The notes under the pieces were generated by a model, which worked only from the letters and a program-made list of their open reading frames with translations, was not told where the DNA came from and made no database searches. 64,000 nt of DNA, taken from NCBI GenBank assembly GCA_963576475.1, contig OY754977.1, forward strand, positions 29,133,972 to 29,197,971, in the 5' to 3' direction. The stretch is from Molanna angustata. Its lineage: Eukaryota > Arthropoda > Insecta > Trichoptera > Molannidae. This document shows positions 25,557-37,100 of this stretch, one piece after another (positions within the stretch are counted from its first letter, which is position 1; each line of letters begins with the position of its first letter). A program made the position numbers and the translations under genes.

Positions 25557-25990
25557 ACATACTCTTCTTAATGATCTCATTTCTACAGCATTTATTCTAC
25601 TTTCATGTGTCTTTTGCCAGGTCCATATTTCACTAGCACACGTTAAAGGTGGAACTACAATTGCATTGTTTACTACAATTATGGTATCCTTTGAGATGCA
25701 TGGATCAGACATTACTGGTCTGTGTGCTCCGTTTATTCTATTACCTGCCATAACTCTTCTTTCAATATCTTTATCAGGTCTTCCATTCCGTTCAAACATA
25801 CTCCCCAAATATAAATATTCATCAACTTGTTCTAGCCATTCGTTCTCTACTTTTATCATACATGCAGATTTAAATTTTAAATTTACTAACATTCATTCTC
25901 AGTCCATTCTGCAGGCATCCTTCATACACTTTATCCACTAAATACTGTAACTCATTCGCACATTCAGCAATTATCACTTTGTCATCTGCC

Positions 25991-26920
25991 GAGAGTATTA
26001 AGTAATAATAAAAAAATATACTAAACTTAATACTTGTACATAAATAAACAGGTAAGTATAACCATAATACAAATATTGGTACTTACTTGCTTCGGAACAG
26101 ACTCTGTCTATGTAGGGAAATGCTATCTTTAGTAGTAATATTTTCTTTTTGATATTATGTTCTGTAATATGTAGCTATTTAGCAACACTTAACATAGCCA
26201 AAATGCATTTTACTATAGTTTATAAATTTTAATATTCTTAAAATCGGCGCTATATAAATCATACAAATTCATGATTGTTATGTTAATCGCTGTGTCTCTA
26301 TTATATAGAAAAGTAGAAATGCAATAAGAGGGAAAACATTATGCAGAAAAAAAAATGATTATCTTTTATCTAGTTAGTCACTCAGGAAATTGGAACTCAT
26401 TCTTTTTCTTTGAATGTCTATTTAGGTCCCCAAACTGTTGAATATCATTTGAGTAAATATCCTTATCTTCAGCAACTCGAAATAAATCATCAACAGTCCT
26501 TTTTCCCATTCACTCTCATACATTGCGAACTTAAAATTATTCCAAAGAAGCTATTTTCCTTTTTTTGTATTTGTAAACAAATAATTTTATTTTATCATAT
26601 CTCCAGACTATCAACCAATCAACGGAATGTGCTTCCTTTTTCTGAACGAAAGTGTTTGCTATACCTTTGTTTCATTACATTATTTTCCGCCGTGCTTTTC
26701 TTATCTCCATTATAAAATGTTTTAGAGGAAAAGGGAACAAAAAATAGGTAAAAGAAGAAATGTGAGAGAGATACGGTGGTCTAGTGAAGTAGTTACACTC
26801 CAAGAGGATGATAATTAGACGGTATGGCCTTAATAAATTTGTCCTTTCTCTTTTTTATTCTCTCTACCGTACCTCCCACAACACTTTACCTTCAGTCTAT
26901 TTTAAAAACATTGTATCTAC
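25991..26920. other. Non-coding AT-rich sequence
   Basis: No recognised gene or repeat. The frame at 26410-26715 has no recognisable similarity. Confidence 0.3.
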
Positions 26921-27450
26921 TTTTTACTCCTCACTAACACAAGGTGATATAGTGGGGAGTTATGATTTCGCAATTTTTAAGGGTATTTTTTTTTTTGCAG
27001 ATTATCAACTAGTATCATGCTGAGATTGTATTCTGAAAGTTTCATCACAATGTATCTGTGTGTGTGTGCTATGTGCACTGTGCTATGTGCTATGTGCTAT
27101 GTACGGCGTGTTCATTTTTCTTTATCGATTATAGACTAAAGTACTCATTCGATTCTATTCAAATTTTGCAAATTTGTATATCTAATGCTCACTTAGATCC
27201 CATTAGATTTTGAACGATATATGAATAGTGCTTCTCAATTTTTTTAACTGTCAAATATTTCAAAGTGACCCCAAGCTCAGGAAACTTAAAATTTGAAATT
27301 TTTATTTTCAAATAGGTAAAAAGGCTCATCACTTTCATAAAATGGCATTCAAGAAATATCAACTTTTCATAATAAAATAAAAAAATAATTAAACAAACTC
27401 ATTTCATAAAATCGCTGAAAATTTTCCATACAAAATTTGAGTACGGAACA
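26921..27450 (-). mobile_element. Short array-free relative of the satellite-bearing element, copy A
   Basis: It begins TTTTTACTCCTCACTAACAC, the reverse complement of the right end of the 40235-40787 element, and shares the interior throughout, for example TATCAACTAGTATCATGCTG and AACTGTCAAATATTTCAAAG. The opposite terminus is lost after ATTTTCCATACAAAATTTGA. An internal CTATGTG/TGTGCTATG microsatellite lies at 27066-27105 where copy 1 of the large element has ACGGCGT units. It has no coding capacity. Confidence 0.75.
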
Positions 27451-27467
27451 TCTTTGACTAGGTATAT

Positions 27468-27503
27468 ACCAAAGACCTTATAATAATATATACTGACTAA
27501 AGG
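27468..27503. repeat. Partial copy of the ACCAAAGACCTTATA palindromic element
   Basis: It carries the left arm ACCAAAGACCTTATA and a degraded right arm (GACTAAAGG). Compare 22799-22832 and 56386-56428. Confidence 0.45.
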
Positions 27504-27713
27504 TAATATATTAACATTATTATTGTGAAATTTGCTCTGTTTATGTTAAATTATTATTTAATTTTACTCTTTTACATCATTTTTCATAATATCTTATATG
27601 AATATTAGGAAAATGTTTATTTTATCAGTTTTTTTTAGAAACCGAACGTCATGATAGTTTATTTTCTAGGAATATACTAGTTACAAATAAATATTTTGTG
27701 TTTTTTTACATAC

Positions 27714-28125
27714 ATACTATCATGCCTTGTTCATATTGAGGTAGGCAGAGAGAACTGAGCGCCATACTTTCCTTTCCTGATATACTTTTCTCGCTTCACT
27801 TAATCCAAACATTGCCTCATGCACACTCTCCTACTATCTACACATCAGATTCCATTCATGTGATTTAAATGAGTCTTTCTCGACCGACCTCTATCTCTTA
27901 TTCCGCATCTTTTAGCCATGTATAATTTTTTTGTCAACTGTTCTTCATCTGTTCTTTCTATGTGGCCGAACCACTTAAGGACATATATTATATTTTTATT
28001 TTGCATGTGGTGTCCTTTTCCAACATACATTCTGTTCTTGTGCTTACTTTTTTTATTCAATCACACATCGTCTTATTACACATTTGTCTGAGAGACCTCA
28101 TTTCAATGGCAGTTATTCTACTTGG
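27714..28125 (-). pseudogene. RTE LINE 3' fragment
   Basis: Minus-strand translation gives EMRSLRQMCNKT near the 5' end, LKWFGHIERTDEEQLTKKLY in the middle and a GGCGCTCAGTTCTCTCTGCC terminal block near 27750-27770. It ends in a CATGATAGTATG tail. It is 5' truncated near the MRSLR position and carries frameshifts. It is more diverged than the 55190 copy. Confidence 0.75.
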
Positions 28126-28914
28126 GAAACTTGATGTTTTACTATGTTGTTTTGAAAAATATATAAAAAGAACATTATTTACATTGAATTACATTCATGT
28201 ATTCTCAATGTAACATAAAGAAATTAAGTTTATAAAAAATAACAAAACAAATAATATTCATCAACTACTAATTTCCCATGTAAAGTTTGAATTTAGAACA
28301 ACTTGTATAGACTTAATATTGATTTTTGAAATCATAATATTGTGTATGTTCATCATGAGTAACAAACAACTATATTTTTCCAGACCAGCCATAACATGTC
28401 ATGCATAGAAAGCTTTCATATTACTATATATAATTTATATTTCACAAAGTATGCTTTTGAAAAATTTCTTTTAGAATTTTTGGTTTATTGTCTTAAAATT
28501 ATGCACAAAAGCTAAATAAATATTTCATGGTATTAGTTAAAGCAGCACTTCAGAGATCAAGTGAATTTTTTTTCCTATATTATGTTTAGTATTATATATT
28601 AAAAGTGTTCTTTGATTGACCAGACTCTATTGAGTAGTCTCTCTCGCACTCACACATTTACAGATCTATGTCACTGTGCACTACGAGCTCAGGAGATTAG
28701 TCTGTGTATAATAATTATTTGTAAAATAGAAATAGAATAATGTTTATAAAGAAATGCTTTTACTCATAAGCAAAATTTGAATGAAAAACAGCTTTTGTTA
28801 TACTGAATGAGGGCAATATAGAAATATTATTTTCAATATTTGTCTTGTTTGTAGTAAATCATTTGTCTAATTTAATTATTATATTTATAAAATTTCTCAT
28901 ACCTAATGTATGTG
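28126..28914. other. Non-coding AT-rich sequence between two RTE fragments
   Basis: No gene, terminal repeat or tandem repeat recognised. Confidence 0.3.
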
Positions 28915-30002
28915 ATTCTTATACATACCATAATGCCATGATCCTCACATGGTAGACAGAGAAAACTGAATGCCATATATCTTGACACACAATCATCGCC
29001 TCGTCAACATTCATACACCTTCTTATACATGTTTATCTGTTCTTCACGCTTCTAACCTTTTCGTCTTTCAAAATACCATTCACATGGTCATGCCATCCCT
29101 TTCTTGGGCGGCATTGATTTCTCATTTCATTCCTATGCGCATTGTATATTTTCTTCGTCAGGCATTCCTCATTCATTCTCCCCATGTGGCCAATTAATGA
29201 ATGAAATGAATTCATCATTTTCATTCTATTAATGACATCTATCTTCATCTTAAATTCTATTACAGATTCATCTTAGTGATCTCATTTAAACTGCATTTAT
29301 TCTGCTTTCATGTGACTTCTGCCATGTCCAGGTTTCACTTGCATACATCAAGGTTGGCACTTTTAAGATAGCGTTATCAATGGCATCTTTAGCATCCTTT
29401 GATATGTTGCGGTCATTCATAACTGGTCTAAGTGCTCCATTCTCTCTGTTTCTTGCCATAACTCTTCTTTCGATCTCTTTATCAATCCGTCCATTCCGGT
29501 GTTCCGTTGCTTCCCAAATAGACATATTCGTCTACTTGCTTGAGCCATTTGTTCTCTAATTTTATTTGGTACGCTGTTCTGCTATCACTCTTTTGAAACA
29601 CCATTTGAACTTCGATTTGCTGGCATCCATTCTCAGTACGTTCTCTTTACATCCTTCATATACTATACTTACTGAATTGTCAACGTTTTGACATTTCTCA
29701 TATACCTACTAAAATTCAGAGAGATAAATTTAGACGAATCGGAATGGGACATATTATGAATATTTCGATTTGTGTGATAGATTTTGTATTTTAATGAATT
29801 ATTGTGTTGTTTTTCTTTTTAATTGTTGTGTTGTTTAATACGAGTTTTATGTTTTATTTTTACCATATTTTTATAATGGCTAAGAGGCCGTGTATGTGAA
29901 TATAAATAAATAAATTTCAGACCCTTGCTATCCTCCATAAAAGTTCTGATGCAACATTCAACGTATAGATTGAAGAGCCATGGAGATAGCATGCACCCCA
30001 TT
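28915..30002 (-). pseudogene. RTE LINE fragment, RT palm to 3' end, split by an insert
   Basis: The 5' portion at 29905-30002 (minus) reads MGCMLSPWLFNLYVECCIRTFMEDSKGLKF overall; its LSPWLFNLYV is the RT box that precedes the catalytic aspartates. After about 215 bp of unrelated sequence the copy resumes near 29690 and continues through DKEIERRVMARNRENGALRP and SETWTWQKSHESRINAV (29286-29525). It reaches the terminal GGCATTCAGTTTTCTCTG block and tail near 28915-28975. The catalytic FADD box is lost in the interrupted part. Frameshifts are present. Confidence 0.75.
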
Positions 30003-30054
30003 ATTTATAGAGAATTATGTTGTTACTGTGTCGGTGACACAAACACGTGATATT

Positions 30055-30985
30055 CAGTAGTGGCCAAAAGAATGGAAACTTTTTATTTTGACTACATTTT
30101 TCAACTTACTAGGTGATTCATTTTACTTTTTCATTGAAATTTTATTGCAATCTTATTGTTTTTAATGACAAATATTTTCTTTTGTTTATTTCGCAAGAAA
30201 CAATAAATATTTTCTTAATTATTTTAACTTTTTTTTACAAAATTAGTTAATCCTTTCTAATTTGTCTCATAATGAGTTGTAAGGAACATATACCTTACTA
30301 TTTGATGATATGAATCATCATTATTACTCACATTTTTTTCTGGAAATTTGTTTTTTTGATGTCTGTGATCATTAGAAAGTAATTATTGAGGATATTTGAA
30401 ATCCTATCTAAGCAAGAGCTATTAGTCTGTCGTTCGTCCTGTACTGTGTCATTTGTAAGTGGTTGGAGTGTTTTTTCAAGTTCTGAGATTATTTTATTCT
30501 GAAACTTCTTCTGAAACATGCTTGGAGGCTACTGGTCACCTACAAAATGTAGTAGAGCAGTTACCCTGCGAGAAGAGGGATATACATATAAACAAATTGC
30601 TGAAAAGTTGGGACACAGAGCGTCCAAGTCTGGAGTTCAAAGGTCTGCGAGAGGTTCAAAGTCTCCAAAAGTTTACACAATGCTGTAAAATCTGGCAGAA
30701 ACCAGAAGACGTTATTGATAGACGACAGAAGGATAACGAAATTAGCTCTTCAAGACCGTAGATCCACTTCGAGTGATATCCAACACATCCTTGCTGAGAG
30801 TGGTATAATTGTAAGCGATAGGACGATTCGACGACGCCTAGTCAACAATGGATTAAGGGCCAGAAGGCCAAGAAAAAAGCTTACTTGAATAGTAAACAAA
30901 GGGAAAAAAGACTCATAGTTTTTTCAAGTCAAGTTTGTTCAAAATGCAGAAAAATATCAATAAACATTAGGTTTCCGTTGATTTA
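30055..30985 (+). pseudogene. Tc1-like transposon remnant with frameshifted DNA-binding domain
   Basis: It starts with CAGTAGTGGCCAAAAGAATG, a sequence like Tc1-family terminal repeats, preceded by TATT. Downstream frames encode the paired helix-turn-helix DNA-binding region: AVTLREEGYTYKQIAEKLGH, then in another frame SSDIQHILAESGIIVSDRTI and RRRLVNNGLRARRPRKK. At least two frameshifts separate these parts. The DDE catalytic domain is absent and no convincing 3' terminal repeat was found. This is an internally deleted, dead copy. CACGTGATATT occurs at both 30044-30054 and 31011-31021. Confidence 0.75.
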
Positions 30986-31757
30986 ATTCACGTATAAAAC
31001 TTTTTTAACGCACGTGATATTTATCTTAACTAACATGTAACTTCATCATGTATTAGGATGTTTTAATAAATCATATTATATTCAATTACTAGATTCAGCG
31101 TTTTATGTTCTCTTAATTTCTCCCAAATGTAAAACAAAATGTTTAATTTTGTTTTATAAAAGTCTGTACTTAACATCTATAAAACATATTGTCATATAAA
31201 AGGAATATAACAGGTTCATCGACAACTACATATTATGTTTTATAAAAGTTTTTGTTTTTCATTTATAAAACCAACTGTTGAATAATAGGTATATAAACGT
31301 CACACTAATAATTTTATGTCCTATTGAAGTCATCCATAATACCACTATACAATCGTCTATTAAAGTTTTTTCTAAAACGTTTATAGGCCAATAAGTTGTT
31401 TAGATGTTATAATAATACCCTTTTTATGACGATATTGTCTTTTTAAAAATCTTTATACAACTGAAATCTTTTTATGACATACAGCTTTGTTAAGTTAACA
31501 TTTCGATTAAGACCATTATGTGATCCTTGTATAATTACGTTGCAAAAACGTTTATGGGACGTTGCAATTAGACTATTTAGTTAGACGACTTAACCGTCAG
31601 ATGTACGTCTATACGACTAACAGAGTTAGTTAATAACCACTATAAAACTCCTATACGACTAAAAGTCATAGGTATAACTCTTATTTATACGACTTGTTTG
31701 CTAGTTGGATTGTCTCTGGGGGAAACATAAAATTAAAATAGTCGCATCATTTCTATC
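30986..31757. repeat. AT-rich region with recurrent GTTTTATA/TATAAAAC and CGACT words
   Basis: Words such as GTTTTATAAAAG, CTATAAAAC and ACGTTTATAGG recur from 31130 to 31560, then ATACGACTAA words from 31600 to 31700 (CCTATACGACTAAAAGTCATAGG is imperfectly palindromic). This suggests a decayed repeat or MITE. No coding region is seen. Confidence 0.35.
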
Positions 31758-31980
31758 TTCGGCCTTCGTGGCTCAGTTGGTTAGGTATCTGACTACTGAT
31801 CCAAGGGTCCCAGATTCGATTCCCGGTGGAGACACAGTTTTTAATTGTGTTTTAAGTCTGGCTCTGTGAGACGATTAATACCATAAGCAAATCGTAAGTC
31901 TCCAGAATGTGGCAGCTTGTTATTGGTGCATGTTAAATAATTATTTGACATTGTACCTGTTAGTTGCCCGTGAAGCTACA
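31758..31980 (+). mobile_element. tRNA-derived SINE, family 1, copy 2
   Basis: It contains GTGGCTCAGTTGGTTAGGT (box A region) and a box B with one change (GATTCGATTCC). The body is like copies at 534 and 63771, ending GTTAGTTGCCCGTGAAG. Its 3' end is followed almost directly by the left duplication of the element at 31994. The box B change suggests it is older than copy 3. Confidence 0.85.
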
Positions 31981-31993
31981 TAAAACAAAAAGT

Positions 31994-33098
31994 GGTAATT
32001 ATTTACAAGTGGTATAAGTCTTCAATTTTGCTGAATTTTTTTCTATAGATAGATAAAAATATACAGATTACGGGAAAAATAGTAATTTTCCCGGGAAACG
32101 CCTAGAAAAATTAAAAAAAAATAAAATTACATTACGGAAAATCTATAGAGATTCCCAAGCAAATAGTTGCTTTTCTGACATCTATGGGCGAATATTCAAA
32201 CTAATTGTTAGTATAGAAACACGCCGCGAAATTAGAAACATGCCGCGAAAATCTGAAGTAAATGAAAATTGTATGAAATATCGAAAATTAAAATACATAC
32301 AAACCTAACCTAACCAATTTTTACCAAAAGTTCGCTTAGAATAGGTTGGTTAGGTTTGTATTTAGTTATTATTGCGACTCGCGTGAGCGAGTTGCATTAT
32401 ACATTGCTTGACAGTATGTAATGCAACTCGCTCACGCGAGTCGCAATAATAAATACATACAAACCTAACCTAACCAATTTTTACCAAAAGTTTGCTTAGA
32501 ATAGGTTGATTAGGTTTGTATTAACCAACCTATTATTATAATTTTGATGATGTATTCGCATTTGTTTATAATTTACAAATAAATTATATTTAATAACAAA
32601 TTTAGGTAGTTGTATGGTACCTACCAGTTTTAATTTTTTATGTGATATTTTTTCGCAAATATTGTCTGTCATATATTTTGTAGTGTGCATTTATCTATGG
32701 TTTAGTTTTCAGTTTTATGTCGCAGTTGTCGTATTAGCTCGCGTATTTAATCGTATTTAATAAACGTTAAAAATAAGAAATTAGTAATGATTTTTCTGGT
32801 TTTTTATCGTGAAAATCGAATGTTTATAGATAATTTGCGTGTTAATAATGTGTACATTGTGATTTAATAAAAGTATTGTTGGTTATTTGACTTAAAATGA
32901 GAAAATAGTCACGTGCAATCTCGGCGATAGGTGTCGTTAAATCGTACAAGGTTTCATACATTGCAATTTTTTTTTTTTTAATTTTTCTAGACGTTTCCCG
33001 GGAAAATTACTATTTTTCCCGTAATCGGTATATTTTTATCTATCTATAGAAAAAAATTCAGCAAAATTGAAGACTTATACCACTTGTAAATAATTACC
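31994..33098. mobile_element. Complete long-TIR non-autonomous element with 8-bp target duplication
   Basis: The element is 1105 bp with terminal inverted repeats of about 128 bp (31994-32121 and 32971-33098) differing at only two positions. The ends read GGTAATTATTTACAAGTGG. An exact 8-bp direct repeat CAAAAAGT flanks it (31986-31993 and 33099-33106). No transposase frame exists. An 8-bp duplication fits hAT, P or Merlin; the GG ends would fit Merlin, but this is not decisive. The interior carries a nested cruciform (32291-32524). Confidence 0.9.
32291..32524. repeat. Nested palindromic unit with conserved GTGA-loop hairpins
   Basis: Two near-identical ~70-bp direct copies starting ATACATACAAACCTAACC (32291 and 32453) flank a 34-bp perfect inverted repeat (32366-32399 with 32419-32452). 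Each flank is itself partly palindromic (AACCTAACC and GGTTAGGTT). Within each arm is a hairpin with stem ACTCGC, loop GTGA, stem GCGAGT. A related unit at 49731-49835 has ACTGGC-GTGA-GCCAGT. Confidence 0.85.
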
Positions 33099-33300
33099 CA
33101 AAAAGTTATAATATAATATTATGCTGATTAATTATTTAAATGTTTTATCAAATGACAGAACGAACGCGTATAATATCTGTCAAATGACAAATGTCAACCA
33201 CGGTGGACGGTGCTGCCAGGACTTAAATTTTTAGATATTATTGGAGAGTTGCACGAAAAAAATATGAATCCTTATGAAGAAGGGGTTGAACTTAACATTG

Positions 33301-33866
33301 TTTTTACTCCTCACTACCCCAAGGGGATTTATGAATTCGTAATTTTTAAGGTAATTTTTTATTGCAGATTATCAACTAGTATCATGCTGGGATTGCATTC
33401 TGAAAGTTTTATCACAATGTATCTGTGTGTGTGTGTGTGCTGTGTACTATAATATGCTACGTACGGCGTGTTTATTCTAGATTATCGATTATAGACTAAA
33501 GTGCTCATTCGATTATTTTCAAATTTTGCAAATTTGTATATCAAAAACTCGCGTAGACCTCATTAGATTTTGAAGGATATCTGAATAGTGCTTCTCATTT
33601 TTTTTAACTGTCAAATATTTCAAAGTGACTCCCATGCTCAGGAAACTCGAAATTTGTTATTTTTATTTTCAAATTGCTAAAAGGGCACATCACTTACATA
33701 AAATGTCATTAATAAATATCAGTTTTTCATAATAATATATTTAAATAATAAAAGAATTAAACTCACTCATTTCATAAAATTGCCGAAAACTTTCTATAGA
33801 AACTTTGAATACTCTATAGTGACTTGTTAGTGAGGAGTTTAGCGTTGGCCACAACCCACTCGTTTT
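33301..33866 (-). mobile_element. Short array-free relative of the satellite-bearing element, copy B
   Basis: It begins TTTTTACTCCTCACTACC and ends GTTAGTGAGGAGTTTAGCG followed by TTGGCCACAACCCACTCG. Both termini are thus present in reverse orientation. The interior matches copies A and C (TATCAACTAGTATCATGCTG, CAAATATTTCAAAGTGAC). It lies 190 bp left of array element 2 and in inverted orientation to it. Confidence 0.8.
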
Positions 33867-34057
33867 ATTTTAAATACAAAAAAGATAACATGATTTTTTT
33901 GAAAAAAATCTTGTGGTATACCTACGGTATCATATCCCAAAACTTAGTTGACGAAGATACCCTAAGACTTTCGGTTGTCTTCGTAAATCGAATAATAACG
34001 GTTATGTTTAAGGAATGGGGTAAAAGGCAATGTTTTTACAAGGGTCAGAGTTAAATT
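33867..34057. other. Spacer between inverted left termini of copy B and array element 2
   Basis: About 190 bp separate two inverted copies of the ACGAGTGGGTTGTGGCCAAC terminus. The contained frame (33824-34054) derives its start from the terminal repeat. No recognised protein. Confidence 0.5.
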
Positions 34058-34109
34058 AAACGAGTGGGTTGTGGCCAACACTAAACTCTCCACACCACAA
34101 ATATTGACA

Positions 34110-37100
34110 ATGAAATATTTTATTCATTCTAAATTTTACTACCAGGAATATAAATTTTCTAACGATAGTATATTTTCATGTTAAGATAGACAAACTATTA
34201 ATGCCGTATAGTGAAGAATGCTTATGTTGTATGAAATATTATAAAAAAAGCAGATAAATTTTGTTTTAAAGAACGCGAGAGCATTTTCAAAATTTTGACA
34301 CGTGATATCATATGAAGAAATTTATTGTTATTTATGGAAAGCTAATCAGTTCTATGTTCAAGCTCTTTACATTATAACATGAAATCAAATTACTGAACTT
34401 TTCCATACATAGAAATTTATCTAATTACATTTTTATTCATACTAAATGTTACTATCAGGAATATAAATTTTCTTCCGATAGTATATTTTTATGTTAAGAT
34501 AGACAAACTATTAATGCAGTATAGTGAAGAATGCTTATGTTGTATGAAATATTTTAAAAAAAGCAGATAAATTTTGTTTTAAAGAACGCGAGAGCATTTT
34601 CCAAATTTTGACAGGTGATATCATATGAAGAATTTTTTTGTTATTTATGGAAAGCTAATCAGTTCTATGTTCAAGCTCTTTACATTATAACATGAAATCA
34701 AATTACTGAACTTTTCCATACATAGAAATTTATCTAATTACATTTTTATTCATATTAAATATTACTACCAGGAATATAAATTTTCTTCCGATAGTATATT
34801 TTTATATTAAGATAAACAATCTATTAATGCAGTATAGTGAATAATGCTTATGTTGTATGAAATATTTTAAGAAAAAGCAGATAAATTTTGTTTTAAAGAA
34901 CGCGAGAGCATTTTCAAAATTTTGACACGTGATATCATATGAAGATTTTTTTTGTTATTTATGGAAAGCTAATCAGTTCTATGTTCAAGCTCTTTACATT
35001 ATAACATGAAATCAAATTACTGAACTTTTCCATACATAGAAATTTATCTTATTACATTTTTATTCATACTAAATGTTACTATCAGGAATATAAATTTTCT
35101 TCCGATAGTATATTTTTATGTTAAGATAGACAAACTATTAATGCAGTAGGTATAGTGAAGAATGCTTATGTTGTATGAAATATTTTAAAAAAAGCAGATA
35201 AATTTTGTTTTAAAGAACGCGAGAGCATTTTCCAAATTTTGACAGGTGATATCATATGAAGAATTTTTTTGTTATTTATGGAAAGCTAATCAGTTCTATG
35301 TTCAAGCTCTTTACATTATAACATGAAATCAAATTACTGAACTTTTCCATACATAGAAATTTATCTAATTACATTTTTATTCATACTAAATATTACTACC
35401 AGGAATATAAATTTTCTTCCGATAGTATATTTTTATATTAAGATAAACAATCTATTAATGCAGTATAGTGAATAATGCTTATGTTGTATGAAATATTTTA
35501 AGAAAAAGCAGATAAATTTTGTTTTAAAGAACGCGAGAGCATTTTCAAAATTTTGACACGTGATATCATATGAAGATTTTTTTTGTTATTAATGGAAAGC
35601 TAATCAGTTCTATGTTCAAGCTCTTTACATTATAACATGAAATCAAATTACTGAACTTTTCCATACATAGAAATTTATCTTATTACATTTTTATTCATAC
35701 TAAATGTTACTATCAGGAATATAAATTTTCTTCCGATAGTATATTTTTATGTTAAGATAGACAAACTATTAATGCAGTATAGTGAAGAATGCTTATGTTG
35801 TATGAAATATTTTTAAAAAAGCAGATAAATTTTGTTTTAAAGAACGCAAGAGTATTTTCCAAATTTTGACAGGTGATATCATATGAAGAATTTTTTTGTT
35901 ATTTATGGAAAGCTAATCAGTTCTATGTTCAAGCTCTTTACATTATAACATGAAATCAAATTACTGAACTTTTCCATACATAGAAATTTATCTAATTACA
36001 TTTTTATTCATACTAAATGTTACTACCAGGAATATAAATTTTCTTCCGATAGTATATTTTTATGTTAAGATAAAAAAACTATTAATGCAGTATAGTGAAG
36101 AATGTTTATGTTGTATGAAATATTTTAAAAAAAGCAGATAAATTTTGATATAAAGAACGCGAGAGCATTTTCAAAATTTTGACACGTGATATCATATGAA
36201 GATTTTTTTGTTATTTATGGAAAGCTAATCAGTTCTATGTTCAAGCTCTTTACATAATAACATGAAATCAAATTACTGAACGTTTCCATACATAGAAATT
36301 TATCTAATTACATTTTTATTCATACTAAATGTTACTATCAGGAATATAAATTTTCTTCCGATAGTATATTTTTATGTTAAGATAGACAAACTATTAATGC
36401 CGTATAGTGAAGAATGCTTATGTTGTATGAAATATTATAAAAAAAGCAGATAAATTTTGTTTCAAAGAACGCGAGAGCATTTTCAAAATTTTGACACGTG
36501 GTATCATATGAAGAAATTTTTTGTTATTTATGGAAAGCTAATCAGTTCTATGTTCAAGCTCTTTACGTTATAACATGAAATCAAATTACTGAACGTTTCC
36601 ATACATAGAAATTTATCTAATTACATTTTTATTCATACTAAATGTTACTATCAGGAATATAAATTTTCTTCCGATAGTATATTTTTATGTTAAGATAGAC
36701 AAACTATTAATGCAGTATAGTGAAGAATGCTTATGTTGTATGAAATATTTTAAAAAAAGCAGATAAATTTTGTTTTAAAGAACGCGAGAGCATTTTCCAA
36801 ATTTTGACAGGTGATATCATATGAAGAATTTTTTTGTTATTTATGGAAAGCTAATCAGTTCTATGTTCAAGCTCTTCCCATTATAACAGGAAATCAAATT
36901 ACTGAACATTTCCATACATAGAAATTTATCTAATTACATTTTTATTCATACTTAATGTTACTACCAGGAATATAAATTTTCTTCCGATAGTATATTTTTA
37001 TGTTAAGATAGACAAACTATTAATGCAGTATAGTGAAGAATGCTTATGTTGTATGAAATATTTTAAAAAAAGCAGATAAATTTTGATATAAAGAACGCGA

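Larger units (their letters stand above)
24536..25990 (-). pseudogene. Older RTE LINE copy, 3' half, interrupted by insertions
   Basis: Read on the minus strand from 25990, the copy starts at the RT catalytic box, here LSADDKVIIAE where F/YADD is expected. It continues through NGLRMN, EWLEQVDEYLYLGSMF and WTWQKTHESRINAVEMRSLRRVC to about 25557. It then resumes at 25142 with VCNRTIYDE and runs through LRWFGHIERM and RGRPRKGWHDHVND. It is interrupted again near 24830-24590 and ends with a CTCGGTTCTCTCTGC terminal block and a GGTATGTACAT tail near 24536. The 25143-25556 gap is a nested RTE copy, and the 24590-24830 gap an unidentified insert. Confidence 0.8.

Noticed and set aside
33824..34054. 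Frame starting MLVRSLALATTHSF as a conserved protein
   Set aside because: The LALATTHSF part is the translated terminal sequence of the transposon family, and a similar VLATTHSF at 42840-43018 has the same explanation.
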